Assembly (NCBI RefSeq): GCF_014203605.1
Contig: NZ_JACHJJ010000016.1
Span: forward strand, 124,001 to 188,000
Reading direction: 5' to 3'
DNA: 64,000 bases
Source: Thiemannella venezuelensis
GTDB taxonomy: Bacteria; Actinomycetota; Actinomycetes; Streptosporangiales; Streptosporangiaceae
Shown: piece by piece, positions 35,981 through 45,723 of the stretch
Layout: each line of letters opens with the position of its first letter
Numbering within the stretch: the first letter of the stretch is position 1
Position numbers and translations under genes: made by a program
Notes under the pieces: model-generated
What the model saw: only the letters and a program-made list of their open reading frames with translations
What the model was told of the DNA's origin: nothing
Databases searched by the model: none

Positions 35981-36829
35981 ATGCCCATCAGTCCTACGGC
36001 TCGACGGCGTCGGCTCGGGATCGAACTGCGACGCCTGCGGGAAGCTTCCGGTCTCAATGGGACGGAGGTGGCCGCCACTCTGGGATGGTCCGCGACCAAA
36101 GTCTCCCGCATAGAGACCGGGCGGGTGAGCGTCCACCACGGGGATGTCAGCGACCTGCTCGACCACTACAAGGTCACCGACGACGCGCTCCGGCGGGAGC
36201 TGGTCGCACTGGCGAGGGAGTCCCGGCAGAAGGGCTGGTGGCACCGTCACCGGGACACCATGAAGGCCGGCTTCGACTCCTACATCGGATTCGAAGCCGA
36301 CGCGGCGGTAGTCCGGACGTACGAGGTCCAGGTCGTTCCCGGCCTGCTGCAGACCGAGGCGTACGCGCGGGCGGTGATCGAGGCGACGGCCATGCGTCCC
36401 AGTGCGGGCCACATGGAGAAGAAAATCGGTGTGCGCCTCGCTCGCCAGCAGTTGCTCGCTCGGGATGACCCGATCCGCCTGCACGTGGTGCTCGATGAGG
36501 CGGCTCTGGTGCGCGAGGTGGGAGGCCCAGAAACGATGAACGGCCAGCTCGCCTCTCTGCTCCGATGGAGCGAACTGCCGAACGTCACAATCCAGGTGCT
36601 GCCCTTCCGGAGCGGGGCCCATCCGGCGATGGATGGCCCGTTCGTCCTCCTGGAGTTTCCCGATCCGGCGGATCCCGACCTCGTCTACCTCGAACAGGCC
36701 ACCAGCGGCCTGATCCTCGAAGACCTCGACGAGCTCGCGAAGTACGCGCAGATGTTCGAGAACCTGACCAATCGGGCACTTACCGCAGAGGAGTCGGTTA
36801 CCCTCATCTCCTCCATGATCAGCTCATAG
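35981..36829 (+). CDS. XRE-family regulator with DUF5753 domain (WhiJ-like)
   Basis: The 282-residue protein has an N-terminal HTH (LRRLREASGLNGTEVAATLG, then WSATKVSRIETGR) and a C-terminal DUF5753 region (YEVQVVPGLLQTEAYARAV through FVLLEFPDPADPDLVYLE). The ATG has AGGAGG with a six-base spacer; GTG two codons earlier is too close to that site. It belongs to the large WhiJ-like actinomycete group, which usually pairs with a DUF397 protein that antagonises or modulates DNA binding. That partner follows 30 bp downstream. Confidence 0.92.
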   Translation: MPISPTARRRRLGIELRRLREASGLNGTEVAATLGWSATKVSRIETGRVSVHHGDVSDLLDHYKVTDDALRRELVALARESRQKGWWHRHRDTMKAGFDSYIGFEADAAVVRTYEVQVVPGLLQTEAYARAVIEATAMRPSAGHMEKKIGVRLARQQLLARDDPIRLHVVLDEAALVREVGGPETMNGQLASLLRWSELPNVTIQVLPFRSGAHPAMDGPFVLLEFPDPADPDLVYLEQATSGLILEDLDELAKYAQMFENLTNRALTAEESVTLISSMISS

Positions 36830-36859
36830 CCTCGGGCTCGTCGAGAAGGGAGTCGCGGG

Positions 36860-37081
36860 ATGGCCTCGAACGCAGACTGGTCCCGTGCCGAGTGGCGCAA
36901 GAGCAGTTACAGCACCGACGGCGGCAACTGTGTCGAGGTGGCTGACAACTTTCCCGGCGTTGTGGCCCTCCGTGACAGCAAGGATCCTCATAGTCCGATT
37001 CTGATTTTCACGCCGGAACAGTGGCGAGCCTTCACCTCTGGTATTAAGCTCGGCGATCTGGACGACATTTCCGCAGAGTAA
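36860..37081 (+). CDS. DUF397 protein
   Basis: The 73-residue protein shows the family signature: WRKSSYSTDGGNCVEVAD, then VALRDSKDP and FTPEQWRAFTSGIK. GAGAAGGGAG precedes the ATG. DUF397 proteins are small partners of WhiJ-like XRE regulators. It is the last high-GC gene before the AT-rich defence island, whose methyltransferase ends only 20 bp away in convergent orientation. Confidence 0.93.
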   Translation: MASNADWSRAEWRKSSYSTDGGNCVEVADNFPGVVALRDSKDPHSPILIFTPEQWRAFTSGIKLGDLDDISAE

Positions 37082-37101
37082 TCATAAATTATTCGTCGAG
37101 A

Positions 37102-38457
37102 TCATCCTCGTAGAAAATTATAGATTGCCTCGGCAATGGCGCGGCCGAGCGGAATCGGGACAGCATTTCCGATTTGCTTTGCGATCTCGACTTTCGATCC
37201 ACACCACCTGAACTCAACGGGAAATCCCTGGATGCGCGCAGCTTCGTAGTGAGTAATTGGGCGATGATCAGTGGGGTGCAAATATCGTCCTTTTTCAGGC
37301 TTAAAGAATTCGGTTCTGATGGTGACCGACGGTTCGCCGAGGCGGAGTCGCCCCATGACATCACCTGCACCTGTCTTGTGATTATCCCAGCTCACAGTAG
37401 ACAGGTATTCGATGGGCGTACTCACCCCTTCAGGATCGGGTTTTTCAAAAATCCGGATGCTGCCGTCTCCATCAGATGTGTACCACTTGCCGCGTAGATC
37501 GTTCCGATTCCCGCCACCGGGGATCGCCCGATAACGGGCCTGGGAAAGAAGTTCAGGATTGCGGCCGATATGAAGTTCTCGAGTTGCGAATATGCCTGGA
37601 ACGTAATCGTCGATCTCGGAGAAGCGTACGCGACGAGACGGGAGTTCGGTTCCTTGAACATGCATGGATTTCGATTCGATGAAAACACTGTCAACGGGAA
37701 GCCAGTGATTCGGTTGCGAGGAATCATTAAAAAGGTGCTGATCGCCAGGATGTCCTCTCTTTGCCTTAGGCTTGGGGCGCGGTGCGTGGGATGCGGCCGG
37801 ATAGTGAAATTCCTTTTCGTCGCAGACATCCATGCGTACGCCGATGACCATGGCGCGTCGCCGTGCTTGAATTGCGCCGTAGTCGGCGGAATTCAACAAA
37901 TATCGATTACTTGATTTTGCCGGCGAGTCGTTCGGCTCTCCCTTTGGAGGGGTTGCCAGGCGGTAATTTTGAAGAAGTCCCCCCGGCTGGACTATCTTGA
38001 GTAGATTTTGGAATTCTTCCGACTTCAAGAACCGATCGACGTTCTCGATAACGAAAATCTTCGGTCTAATTTCGGCAACAATCCGAACGAATTCTTCCCA
38101 TAGCCGATTGCGCTCTAGGCCGAATTTTTTTCGGTTCAGCGCAGAAAATCCTTGACAGGGAGGCCCCCCGATGATCACTTCTGCACGAAGATCTTCCTCG
38201 GTGGGTTCCCACTTCTCGATATCCCCGACGTGGATTCGTGTGTCGGGCCCAACCGGATTGGTGCGAAGGCTGCCGAAGTTGGCAGCATATGTGGCTGCTG
38301 CGGCGGGGTTGTTCTCCACCGCCGTAATGCTTCGGAAAACTGGACCGAGACTTTCCGTACCATCAGGACGAAACTCATGGAATCCCTGGGTGAAGCCGCC
38401 GCAGCCAGCGAAGAGGTCGACGACTGTGATGGGAACAGGGGTTCCAGTACTGTGCAT
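37102..38457 (-). CDS. DNA (cytosine-5) methyltransferase
   Basis: The 451-residue C5 MTase has SAM motif I DLFAGCGGFTQGF (14-26), motif IV GGPPCQGFSA (catalytic Cys101), motif VI IENV (137-140), motif VIII QARRRAMVIG and a C-terminal QIGNAVP motif X. The region between VIII and IX is the target-recognition domain; the target sequence cannot be read. Base composition is clearly lower in GC than flanking genes, a sign of transfer. In this operon it would mark host DNA for the Z1/GHKL/nuclease modules upstream and create the 5mC mismatches that Vsr repairs. Confidence 0.96.
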   Translation of the reverse strand: MHSTGTPVPITVVDLFAGCGGFTQGFHEFRPDGTESLGPVFRSITAVENNPAAAATYAANFGSLRTNPVGPDTRIHVGDIEKWEPTEEDLRAEVIIGGPPCQGFSALNRKKFGLERNRLWEEFVRIVAEIRPKIFVIENVDRFLKSEEFQNLLKIVQPGGLLQNYRLATPPKGEPNDSPAKSSNRYLLNSADYGAIQARRRAMVIGVRMDVCDEKEFHYPAASHAPRPKPKAKRGHPGDQHLFNDSSQPNHWLPVDSVFIESKSMHVQGTELPSRRVRFSEIDDYVPGIFATRELHIGRNPELLSQARYRAIPGGGNRNDLRGKWYTSDGDGSIRIFEKPDPEGVSTPIEYLSTVSWDNHKTGAGDVMGRLRLGEPSVTIRTEFFKPEKGRYLHPTDHRPITHYEAARIQGFPVEFRWCGSKVEIAKQIGNAVPIPLGRAIAEAIYNFLRG

Positions 38458-38534
38458 GGGGTGATTTTAGCCGCGAAGGGCGGTTGCGACGCTACGGTCG
38501 GCTGCAGTCGCAAACGATGCCTGTGTTGCATGAC

Positions 38535-38681
38535 CTATCGGCGGTAGGCACGGGCCTTGCTGCCATAGGTGATCCAGCTGTCTGGAGCCGACTGGATCAT
38601 CGTAGCCTGACGAACGTCGAGCCTGAGGTGGTCTTCAGCCAGGAAGATCTTGATCCATGAGCGTCGACTGTTGTTCCACAT
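38535..38681 (-). CDS. Possible 48-residue protein of the defence operon
   Basis: The ATG frame begins seven bases after the stop codon of the upstream gene, preceded by GGGGCG, and ends 77 bp before the methyltransferase. It begins MWNNSRRSWIKIFLAEDH and ends with a basic tail, SKARAYRR. Composition is protein-like, with few rare codons. No homologue recognised. If not translated, the segment is simply intercistronic leader. Confidence 0.45.
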   Translation of the reverse strand: MWNNSRRSWIKIFLAEDHLRLDVRQATMIQSAPDSWITYGSKARAYRR

Positions 38682-38690
38682 CGCCCCAGA

Positions 38691-39440
38691 TCAGCCTTGG
38701 GCTTCTCTCGGGGGCGCCGGTACGCCGGCTCTCAGACGTGTGACCGTCTCGTTCGTCAGTGCATGACATAGGTCTCGGACCTGCTGGTCGGAGAGGGCTC
38801 GTATGTCCAGAAACGCTAGGTATCGACGCAACCGGAGTGTGACATCGCGGATCACCAACCTGCGAGGAATGTCTGCGTTGAGTCCGGTGATAGCCCGAGC
38901 GATCTCTCGTACAAGACGGGGATCACCGCCGATGCTGCGGCGTTCCAGAAGCTGGTTGAGATCGCTCTCACTCAGCACGGCCAGGATGTGCTCGTGGCCA
39001 GTGAACACCACAGCCTGCCACCAGAGCCGGGCCCATGTGTGCCGAGTGAGGTCAGTTGCGATCCATCGTTCCTTGTTGTCCGGCCCGAAGCGCCACATGG
39101 TCACGTGAGGAAGGATCACGAGCGAGAGGAAGGACCAGAGATCTCGGTTACCGGCTTCCGCCCATGACAGATCCAGCTGATCACGAATCACCTTGGCCGC
39201 CTCTCGGTCGAAGGCGACACGCGCATCGGGGCCGGCTGGCTTCGGAAAGCCGTGTTCCCCGGCCAGAGTCGAAATTACGTTACTCAACTCCCGTACTCGC
39301 TTTTCCGACACACGCCCCCCCACAGGAGCCCAGGTCTGGTCCGGGTGGCTCTCCCGTGGGGCAGGAGGTCGCCCTGCGGCGAGCTCGGCGTACATGACTG
39401 CGCCCACAACTGCGGGAAGGTGCGGCCACAGTTCGCTCAC
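38691..39440 (-). CDS. Unrecognised defence-operon protein A (249 aa)
   Basis: This helix-rich protein starts with VSELWPHLPAVVGAVMYAEL at a GTG that overlaps the preceding stop (GTGA). It has a mid-region with Trp-rich helices (TRHTWARLWWQAVVFTGHE) and a C-terminal charged helical part (RRYLAFLDIRALSDQQ). I do not recognise a catalytic motif. Proteins of this size and position occur in Z1-helicase systems (possibly the DUF6339 group, from memory and unverified). It may be a structural or specificity subunit. Confidence 0.75.
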   Translation of the reverse strand: MSELWPHLPAVVGAVMYAELAAGRPPAPRESHPDQTWAPVGGRVSEKRVRELSNVISTLAGEHGFPKPAGPDARVAFDREAAKVIRDQLDLSWAEAGNRDLWSFLSLVILPHVTMWRFGPDNKERWIATDLTRHTWARLWWQAVVFTGHEHILAVLSESDLNQLLERRSIGGDPRLVREIARAITGLNADIPRRLVIRDVTLRLRRYLAFLDIRALSDQQVRDLCHALTNETVTRLRAGVPAPPREAQG

Positions 39441-40324
39441 TCGAAGATCCGTCCTCTGCCGAGATTCCTGACCGCACCTGAGACCTGGGTCCTGAACTCC
39501 GCAAGCTCCGCTGGCGATGGAGGCGTGGTGATCGACAACGGCGACGCGGCGATAGTTCTCGCCAGGACGTCGCCGACGCTGTCCGGTGGCCATTCCTCGC
39601 GCTCGGAGAGTTCGGAGCGGAGGTGCAGGGCGAGCTCCAGCAGCAACGTGGCGATGCCTGCCTGCAGTTCATCGAGCAGAACCTGCTGCCGCTTGTCCTT
39701 GACTCCCCGGGCGACTGCTGCGCTCAATTCGCGATCGCGTTTATTGATGAGCACGCGGAAGGTTCCGTAGAAGGGTGCGATCAGGTCCGTGCTTGTCTCC
39801 AAATGCCAGCTGGCAGTGGGCGAGAGCCGTGTGTGCGAGAAGTCGATCTCATGCACTGGGAACATAGTGGATACGTTCTCCAGCACCACCCGCTGAACGT
39901 GTTCCGCGAGTACTGACCCGGGGACCGCAGCCACGCCCAGTCCCCGTCCACCAGAAGGGTGAACCAGACTGATGGTGCTCCGGAGCGTCAAAACGCCGGA
40001 CAGGCGTTCACCGACGAGAGTCGCGTTGACGACGGCCGCGCCGTTCGGATCGAACCTCACCGGAGGCGCGGCCTCCGTCATATCGGTGGTCGAACTGGTC
40101 CAGGAGACGGTCAGGGCGACGTCTGCGAGATCGAGCCCCGTCTCCTGGATGAAACGCGTGACATGGACCTGTACACGTCGTGCGGCCCGCAGGTCCGTGC
40201 CCGGATCCCAACCGTCGACCGCGTCCGGCATCGGTCTCCATTCTTCCGCGTCGAGCAGCATCCATGGGTCCCACGAGACGGTGCCCGTACGGGGTACCAG
40301 GTAGGGGAGGACGTCAGCCGGCAT
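39437..40324 (-). CDS. Unrecognised defence-operon protein B (295 aa)
   Basis: The N-terminal two thirds look beta-rich (VQVHVTRFIQETGLDLADV; VALTVSWTSSTTDM). The C-terminal third is helical with a charged segment (INKRDRELSAAVARGVKDKR). No motif known to me. The start overlaps the GHKL ATPase stop by 11 bases and its stop overlaps the next start by four, so it is expressed with the ATPase in fixed proportion. A DNA- or partner-binding role in the complex is a guess. Confidence 0.75.
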   Translation of the reverse strand: MPADVLPYLVPRTGTVSWDPWMLLDAEEWRPMPDAVDGWDPGTDLRAARRVQVHVTRFIQETGLDLADVALTVSWTSSTTDMTEAAPPVRFDPNGAAVVNATLVGERLSGVLTLRSTISLVHPSGGRGLGVAAVPGSVLAEHVQRVVLENVSTMFPVHEIDFSHTRLSPTASWHLETSTDLIAPFYGTFRVLINKRDRELSAAVARGVKDKRQQVLLDELQAGIATLLLELALHLRSELSEREEWPPDSVGDVLARTIAASPLSITTPPSPAELAEFRTQVSGAVRNLGRGRIFE

Positions 40325-42185
40325 CGGACGTCCCCTGGCTTACGCGGAAGCGCACGACGGCGTCCGGTACGTGTGTGGCGTAGACGTACCAGTCCGATTC
40401 CTCTCCGGCGGGCACTTGGACGTTCTTTCCTCGCATTACGACGTCTCCAGCGGCCGACTGCCATTGCATGATCTGCGGTACGGCGGCACCCAGCGGAGGC
40501 TCACTTTCGCGGCCACCTCCTTCCACGACGACCTCGACGTCTGCGGACAGGACTCTCACGACGCCCGCTGCAGGGACCTTGACGGTGGCGACCAGGTATG
40601 GGCGCCCCTGATGAACCTGCAACATCGGTGCTCCGACCAACCGAGGCTTCCCTCCGTGCCGCAATGTCGTACCGCCGTCTGAGCCGCCACCGCCATCGAT
40701 GCCGATTCCCCCTCTGCCGGTGACCTCGCCGCCGTGATCTGGCTTGCTGATCCGCTCACCGTTCAACCGTGCGGGGACGACGCCAGCAAGCAGTGCCGAC
40801 AGCTGCCCCAGACCTTGGCCCCCAGGACCGCCCGCCTGAGGGCCAAGGCCGAGCCATTCTTCCAACCGCTTCTGCAGGAAGGTTCGTGCTCCCTGTACGA
40901 CCCCTCGTGCGGTTCCGCTTAGACCTTTGGCGACCCAGTCGTCATGTGTCGGCGGTTCGGCGGATGCGAACAGCGCGTCGGCGTCCTCAGAGGCCTTGAA
41001 CACGCCGCCGTAGGCCAGACGCGGGTCGGGATGGAGCGGACCTGGCAGGTAGTCCACCACGAGCTCGGCGACGCGCATGCGAGCGACGTGATGGGAAGGT
41101 CCCTCGAAGGGCTTTGCCGCCCCGATCAGGAGACGGGTGCTCCCACTGTCGATGGCGCTCAGGGCCATTGCGAAGGAACCCGCGTGCTTGGGCGGGACGG
41201 TGCGTGAGAACGCGGTACCCGTGCCCGCCCGGATCTCTTGAAGAGCCTCGACGAAGGGTGCCAGCTCGTCGAATTCGACAGGTGCAGGAACAGGCACCCC
41301 GGGTCCGCCGGCGCCCACGACGAAGCGCATGTGTCGCCCATGCTCGTCCGGGACCATCTTCGGCCACAGGTTCCACAGGATTGAGGATGCGATGAAGGTC
41401 GCGGCTTCCTGGGGTGTGCGGTCACGTGCGTTCGGCTCAGGCCGGGTGGGTCCCAGGTCGGCGGCCAGGATCACGATGTCCGTGCCAGTGCGGCCGTCCG
41501 CGAATCCTGGCAACTTCAGGACCTTCGAAATTTCGTTCGCTTGTACGGCGAGGACCGGGTCGGGCACATCGTCTGCTGCCACGAGCCCCCACCAGTGGCG
41601 ACCGGTGAAACGGCGGTCGCCGAGATACCAACTGTGTCCGAGCGCGGCACCCATCAATCGACGACCGGTGGGATCATCTGCGGCCGTGTGAGTATCTACG
41701 AGAATCGCACCAGCTCGACTGAGTTGATAGAAGATGCCCTTCCCGAATCCGTACGTACCCCCGCCGAACTGATGATCGCTCGGTTCTCCGACGTTCCGAA
41801 GAAACTGCACGAAGTCCGATGTCTCCTCGCCGCGTGCCCGCTCACTGGCGCGGAGCGGACCGCCCAGCCCTCTGGTGTTCCGATCGGAGACCACCAGCAC
41901 GATGGATTCGGGATGAAGAGCCCTATCGAGGTCAACGTTCGACTCGCTCGATGGTTCGGGCAGCAGCAATTCACGCCATGCGCCGACATCGTCACCGAGG
42001 ACACGGATATCGACACGGAACTCCACCACGCCGTCAGATAGGTGTGCATCCCAACTGTTCTGCGCCGCTTCTCGTACCAGGACAGTCAGCGGATCAAGCG
42101 CAGGTCGCCCCAACTGCTTGACGATGCCTTCCGCTGCGGCTGAACCTTCCGGTGCGAACGGCTGCGACCACCAGCGAATACTCAA
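40314..42185 (-). CDS. MutL/MORC-like GHKL ATPase of a restriction system
   Basis: The 623-residue protein has the N-terminal GHKL ATP site: N-box REAAQNSWDAH (38-48, with Glu39 and Asn43), G1 VVSDRNTRGLGG (Asp101), and the G2 lid GGGTYGFGKGIF (141-152). A transducer-like region follows, with VVQGARTFLQKRLEEWLG, a Gly-rich hinge (about 500-525) and a beta-rich C-terminus. GHKL ATPases of this type were described in prokaryotic restriction-modification loci as relatives of eukaryotic MORC. They are proposed to clamp DNA and signal to the nuclease. It overlaps both neighbours. Confidence 0.85.
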   Translation of the reverse strand: MSIRWWSQPFAPEGSAAAEGIVKQLGRPALDPLTVLVREAAQNSWDAHLSDGVVEFRVDIRVLGDDVGAWRELLLPEPSSESNVDLDRALHPESIVLVVSDRNTRGLGGPLRASERARGEETSDFVQFLRNVGEPSDHQFGGGTYGFGKGIFYQLSRAGAILVDTHTAADDPTGRRLMGAALGHSWYLGDRRFTGRHWWGLVAADDVPDPVLAVQANEISKVLKLPGFADGRTGTDIVILAADLGPTRPEPNARDRTPQEAATFIASSILWNLWPKMVPDEHGRHMRFVVGAGGPGVPVPAPVEFDELAPFVEALQEIRAGTGTAFSRTVPPKHAGSFAMALSAIDSGSTRLLIGAAKPFEGPSHHVARMRVAELVVDYLPGPLHPDPRLAYGGVFKASEDADALFASAEPPTHDDWVAKGLSGTARGVVQGARTFLQKRLEEWLGLGPQAGGPGGQGLGQLSALLAGVVPARLNGERISKPDHGGEVTGRGGIGIDGGGGSDGGTTLRHGGKPRLVGAPMLQVHQGRPYLVATVKVPAAGVVRVLSADVEVVVEGGGRESEPPLGAAVPQIMQWQSAAGDVVMRGKNVQVPAGEESDWYVYATHVPDAVVRFRVSQGTSDAG

Positions 42186-43168
42186 CGAACGGCCTCCTCG
42201 GCGATCTCGTCCAACGACGCCCCGGTGCTAAACGGAAGCAACGCGGCGAGATCAACCTTGTAACTGAGGTTTCCGATGCCATTCGAAAGCGAACCTGCAA
42301 CGAGGGACGACGGGACGAGGCGGGGTGTGTCGAAGTCGACGACGAGCCTACGTACCTCGCCGATCGTGAACGTGTCGGGGTCGGGTCGGTCGGGTTGGTC
42401 CGACCACCCCGCCGCCGACAAGCGCGCACGGAGATCCGCTCGCGATGCTACCCTGCCGCGGAGTCGGTCGACGAGGTCGTTCACAGTCCGCCCGTCGGGG
42501 TCTTCCACCACATTCAAAAGTATGAGGTCCAACGGTCGCCCGTCGTGAGTGTTCAGCTGCTCCAATCCATGGACGATGATGCTGTCGCTTATGGCACTCA
42601 GGCCCTTTACCTCAATACAACGAGTGGCTGCTTCAAAGTCGTGCGGCTCATTAAGCGGTCCTCGCCATGAATCCACAGGAAACGTGGGGTTCGCCTCGAC
42701 GAGAGATAAAAGAACGGTGATTTCCGCGAAGAGGCCCAGCTTAGCCTGACGTGATAGACCGCGAAGCAGACTGCTCCGGAAGAGCCTTCGCCATCGCGTG
42801 ACGGCACCGATTGCCGCCGACGCCGGCCGTTGCGATCCTGAAACAGCCTCCAACACGTCGATCATGACCTCATCGAACTCCGGGAAGAGATCCGACTCGG
42901 CACACGACACATCGACGTAGGTGGCGGCAGGACCTCCGAAGTGCAGTTTGCGAATAGCCATTCCGAGCACCGCTGGCCTGGGGTCGACGGACACGGTCTC
43001 GTCGCCGACGGGAACAAGGAGATGACGAGTGCCCGCGCCGTCGAGCGCCACGCGGCATGGCTGCGCACCGCAGATGACTTCCAAAGGGAAGGAGGCAAGC
43101 TCCTTCGCGCGCGGCGGCATCAGAACCGCCCACGCACGCTCCAACATGGTCGGTTCGATCTCCGTCAC
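42182..43168 (-). CDS. PD-(D/E)XK nuclease-motif protein (DUF4420-like)
   Basis: The 328-residue protein has a restriction-endonuclease fold: Glu149 in GLFAEITVLLSL, Asp177 in EPHDFEAA and the E-x-K pair Glu186/Lys188 in CIEVKGL, spaced as in PD-(D/E)XK enzymes. SWRGPLNEPHDFE is characteristic of the DUF4420 group found beside Z1 helicases. It is the probable DNA-cleaving subunit. ATGA overlaps occur with both the Z1 gene and the GHKL gene. Confidence 0.87.
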   Translation of the reverse strand: MTEIEPTMLERAWAVLMPPRAKELASFPLEVICGAQPCRVALDGAGTRHLLVPVGDETVSVDPRPAVLGMAIRKLHFGGPAATYVDVSCAESDLFPEFDEVMIDVLEAVSGSQRPASAAIGAVTRWRRLFRSSLLRGLSRQAKLGLFAEITVLLSLVEANPTFPVDSWRGPLNEPHDFEAATRCIEVKGLSAISDSIIVHGLEQLNTHDGRPLDLILLNVVEDPDGRTVNDLVDRLRGRVASRADLRARLSAAGWSDQPDRPDPDTFTIGEVRRLVVDFDTPRLVPSSLVAGSLSNGIGNLSYKVDLAALLPFSTGASLDEIAEEAVR

Positions 43169-45723
43169 GCCATCTCCTCGGTGTCGACGTCGAGAGCCTC
43201 GTCGACGTTTTCGCTCTCGACGTCGGTGAGATCCACCGCGACATGGGTGGCTTTGACGGTCTTGGTCTGTACATCTCCGGGGAAGGTGATGCCCATACCG
43301 ACCACTGCCCGCGCCGCACCGAGCGCAGTGCGCAGCTGACGTGCCGTGTCAGTGCCCTGCTTCGGGTTGACGGGCTCACTCGTCGGCTCGATCAGGTAAA
43401 GGACGACCAGGCCCCGGTCACGGCAAACGGGATCGTTGTTGCGTAGTGCGACGAGTTCGTCCTCACTCTTCGCCCTCGCTTCCGCGGTTGTCAGACCAAG
43501 ATCGAGCGCCCGGTCCTGTTTGCTCATCAGTGTCTTGATGTCGGCTCGCTCGGCTTGACCGTCGTTCAGCCGAGACCGGATCGAGTAATTGATGCCTAGG
43601 CCACCCAGAGTCGCAGCTCCACCCTCTCCGATGACGATGGCGACAGACCATGTCGCTAGGCTCGGCGGATCACTGGTGAGCTGTCGGTCGATGTACTTGA
43701 CCATAAGTTCCGGCTCCAGATCCGGTGAGTCCTCGTGTATCTGGTAGCGCGTGAGGAAGGTCTTCACGAGCGACACGGGGACATCTCGAATCAGCCGGGC
43801 CCCACCCACGTCCTCGAGTCGACCGTGCCGGACTGCCTCCTGGACCAGATTCTCCGCTGCCTGACGGTTGCCGTCCAGCCACTCGGAATCCCTGTGTCTG
43901 AAGTACCGGGTCTGCAATCGACGTCCGGCGTAGGAGATGAAAGCCGGTTGGGCAGCCCCCATTTTGGCTGTGATCCGCAGGGATGGATGCGTTCGGATCC
44001 TCACCGCTACCTGGGTCGGTGTCAGATTCTCCCGCTGATAACGATCGATGTCGTCCCGCATCTCGTGTTCGACGGTAGCGAGGTGCCGGAACGCTGCGGA
44101 GAGACTCGGTGTCATCCAGATCCTCGGCAGATCCTCAAACCCGGTTCTGTACCCGAACCAGCGGCCCATCTGAAGCAGAGTGTCGTAGGCCGTCGCCCCT
44201 CTGACGAAGAAACTGACGACGAGTCCCTCCAGGGTCAATCCTCGAGAAAGAGTGTTCCCCCCTACGGCGATGGCAACCACCGAGGGATCGGAGTAGTCGA
44301 GTCGGTCCTGGCTCCGGTAGTTGTCAAGGACGACGCGCGTGGCGGCAATAACCTCGTTCAGGTGCGGCAGTACGTCATCGAATGAGTTCTGTTCCCGTTT
44401 GAAGTCCTCCGCCGGCACTCGTGAAGATTCCTTCTCCCACAGGTTGCGCCACTCGTCGAGAATCTCGAAATTGCCGGAGGCAAGTCCGTCCATGGCCTTC
44501 CGTCGTAGCGCTTCCAAAGGTGCTTTGTAGCTCTCGTGAACCGCGATCTTGACGGACGTGTGAATGAGCATTGTGCTGTGGCCGATGTCACCGCGCGCCC
44601 GGCGAGCTGCTGTGGCCAGCCAGAACCAATGGACGGCCGCCACCAGCTCGTCGATCATGGTGGGGGCGAACCCGTCTGCCGATTCCTTGCTCCCAGGACG
44701 CAGTAGAGGGACATCATCCTCTGCGACGAGACGGACCATGTCATAACCGTCCGGAGGTCCCTGCTCATCGGCCGTCTCCCACTCGACCGCGTCACGGCCG
44801 AAAATCTTCTCGGGGCCGAAGTATCCGTCGGGACGCGGCAGATTAAGAATGAATGACTTCGGATACAGGTCGTCCTGTGTGGGATCCACGAAGACGTTGG
44901 CGAAAGGTGTTGCGGTGTATCCGACATACGTGCACCGGGGCATCAGCCCCAAGAGCCTTCGGATGAGTGGGTTGATCCGACCTGTGGCTACCGAGGCCTG
45001 ATCCGCCTCGTCGTCGATAATCAATACCGGCGCGGACTCGAGCGCTTTGCGGCCGTTGGGTGTGTCCAGCCACTTGATGAGCTTGCCCAACACGGCGGCG
45101 TTCTTCTTGACCACTGCCAAGACTGTCTTTTCCGGACTGAGTGCGGCTGAGGCGTCGTGCGACGGTTTGACGAAGTCGCGGGACTCCTCGGTCAGTGTCA
45201 CCCAACGATCGGGGTTGAGGTCCTTCAGGTACTGATCCAGGCGCACCTGAGTCTGGCGGCGCAGTCCATTGTGGATGCCGGAGAGCACGATGACGAGGCG
45301 ATACTGCACATCCGCCAGCTTTGCGATGACGGCGGTGAAGTTGGTGGTCTTCCCGCTCTGCACGTAACCGACGACGAGTCCCTTCGCGTCCCATTTGGAA
45401 CGGTCCGGTCGGGGGGTATGGGCGACGACGGTGCTGGACGAATGGTCCACGGAGGCAATCCGCTCGTCCGGCCACTCTTCAGTGCTGAAGCGATCCTTCA
45501 ACGCCAACCAGTAGCGGTCGGACTCCCCTGGTCCGCTGTACCAGTCATCCGATCCGGCCGTGATGATGGGTGGGCCGCCAGCCTGTACCTTCGCCTTGTC
45601 TGTCTCGAACTGACGTCGGAATTTATCGACGAGAGCTTCCGGCAACGACTCCGAAAAGCTGGCCGCAGCCGCCTCGACGCCGTTTCGCCTGGCCCAGTCC
45701 GCGAAGACGGTGTACAGGCTCAA
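43165..45723 (-). CDS. Z1-domain superfamily II helicase/ATPase
   Basis: The 852-residue protein has Walker A GYVQSGKTT (119-127), a DEAD-like Walker B LIIDDEADQAS (DDEA 237-240), motif III GYTATPFANVF (268-278), then the Z1 domain. Motif V-like GGNTLSRGLTLEG and motif VI QMGRWFGYR sit near residues 500-545. It is expected to translocate on or remodel DNA for the nuclease. The start appears to be TTG (45723), with GGAAAGGTGG upstream and no better codon nearby. It is the first gene of the operon. Confidence 0.92.
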   Translation of the reverse strand: MSLYTVFADWARRNGVEAAAASFSESLPEALVDKFRRQFETDKAKVQAGGPPIITAGSDDWYSGPGESDRYWLALKDRFSTEEWPDERIASVDHSSSTVVAHTPRPDRSKWDAKGLVVGYVQSGKTTNFTAVIAKLADVQYRLVIVLSGIHNGLRRQTQVRLDQYLKDLNPDRWVTLTEESRDFVKPSHDASAALSPEKTVLAVVKKNAAVLGKLIKWLDTPNGRKALESAPVLIIDDEADQASVATGRINPLIRRLLGLMPRCTYVGYTATPFANVFVDPTQDDLYPKSFILNLPRPDGYFGPEKIFGRDAVEWETADEQGPPDGYDMVRLVAEDDVPLLRPGSKESADGFAPTMIDELVAAVHWFWLATAARRARGDIGHSTMLIHTSVKIAVHESYKAPLEALRRKAMDGLASGNFEILDEWRNLWEKESSRVPAEDFKREQNSFDDVLPHLNEVIAATRVVLDNYRSQDRLDYSDPSVVAIAVGGNTLSRGLTLEGLVVSFFVRGATAYDTLLQMGRWFGYRTGFEDLPRIWMTPSLSAAFRHLATVEHEMRDDIDRYQRENLTPTQVAVRIRTHPSLRITAKMGAAQPAFISYAGRRLQTRYFRHRDSEWLDGNRQAAENLVQEAVRHGRLEDVGGARLIRDVPVSLVKTFLTRYQIHEDSPDLEPELMVKYIDRQLTSDPPSLATWSVAIVIGEGGAATLGGLGINYSIRSRLNDGQAERADIKTLMSKQDRALDLGLTTAEARAKSEDELVALRNNDPVCRDRGLVVLYLIEPTSEPVNPKQGTDTARQLRTALGAARAVVGMGITFPGDVQTKTVKATHVAVDLTDVESENVDEALDVDTEEMA

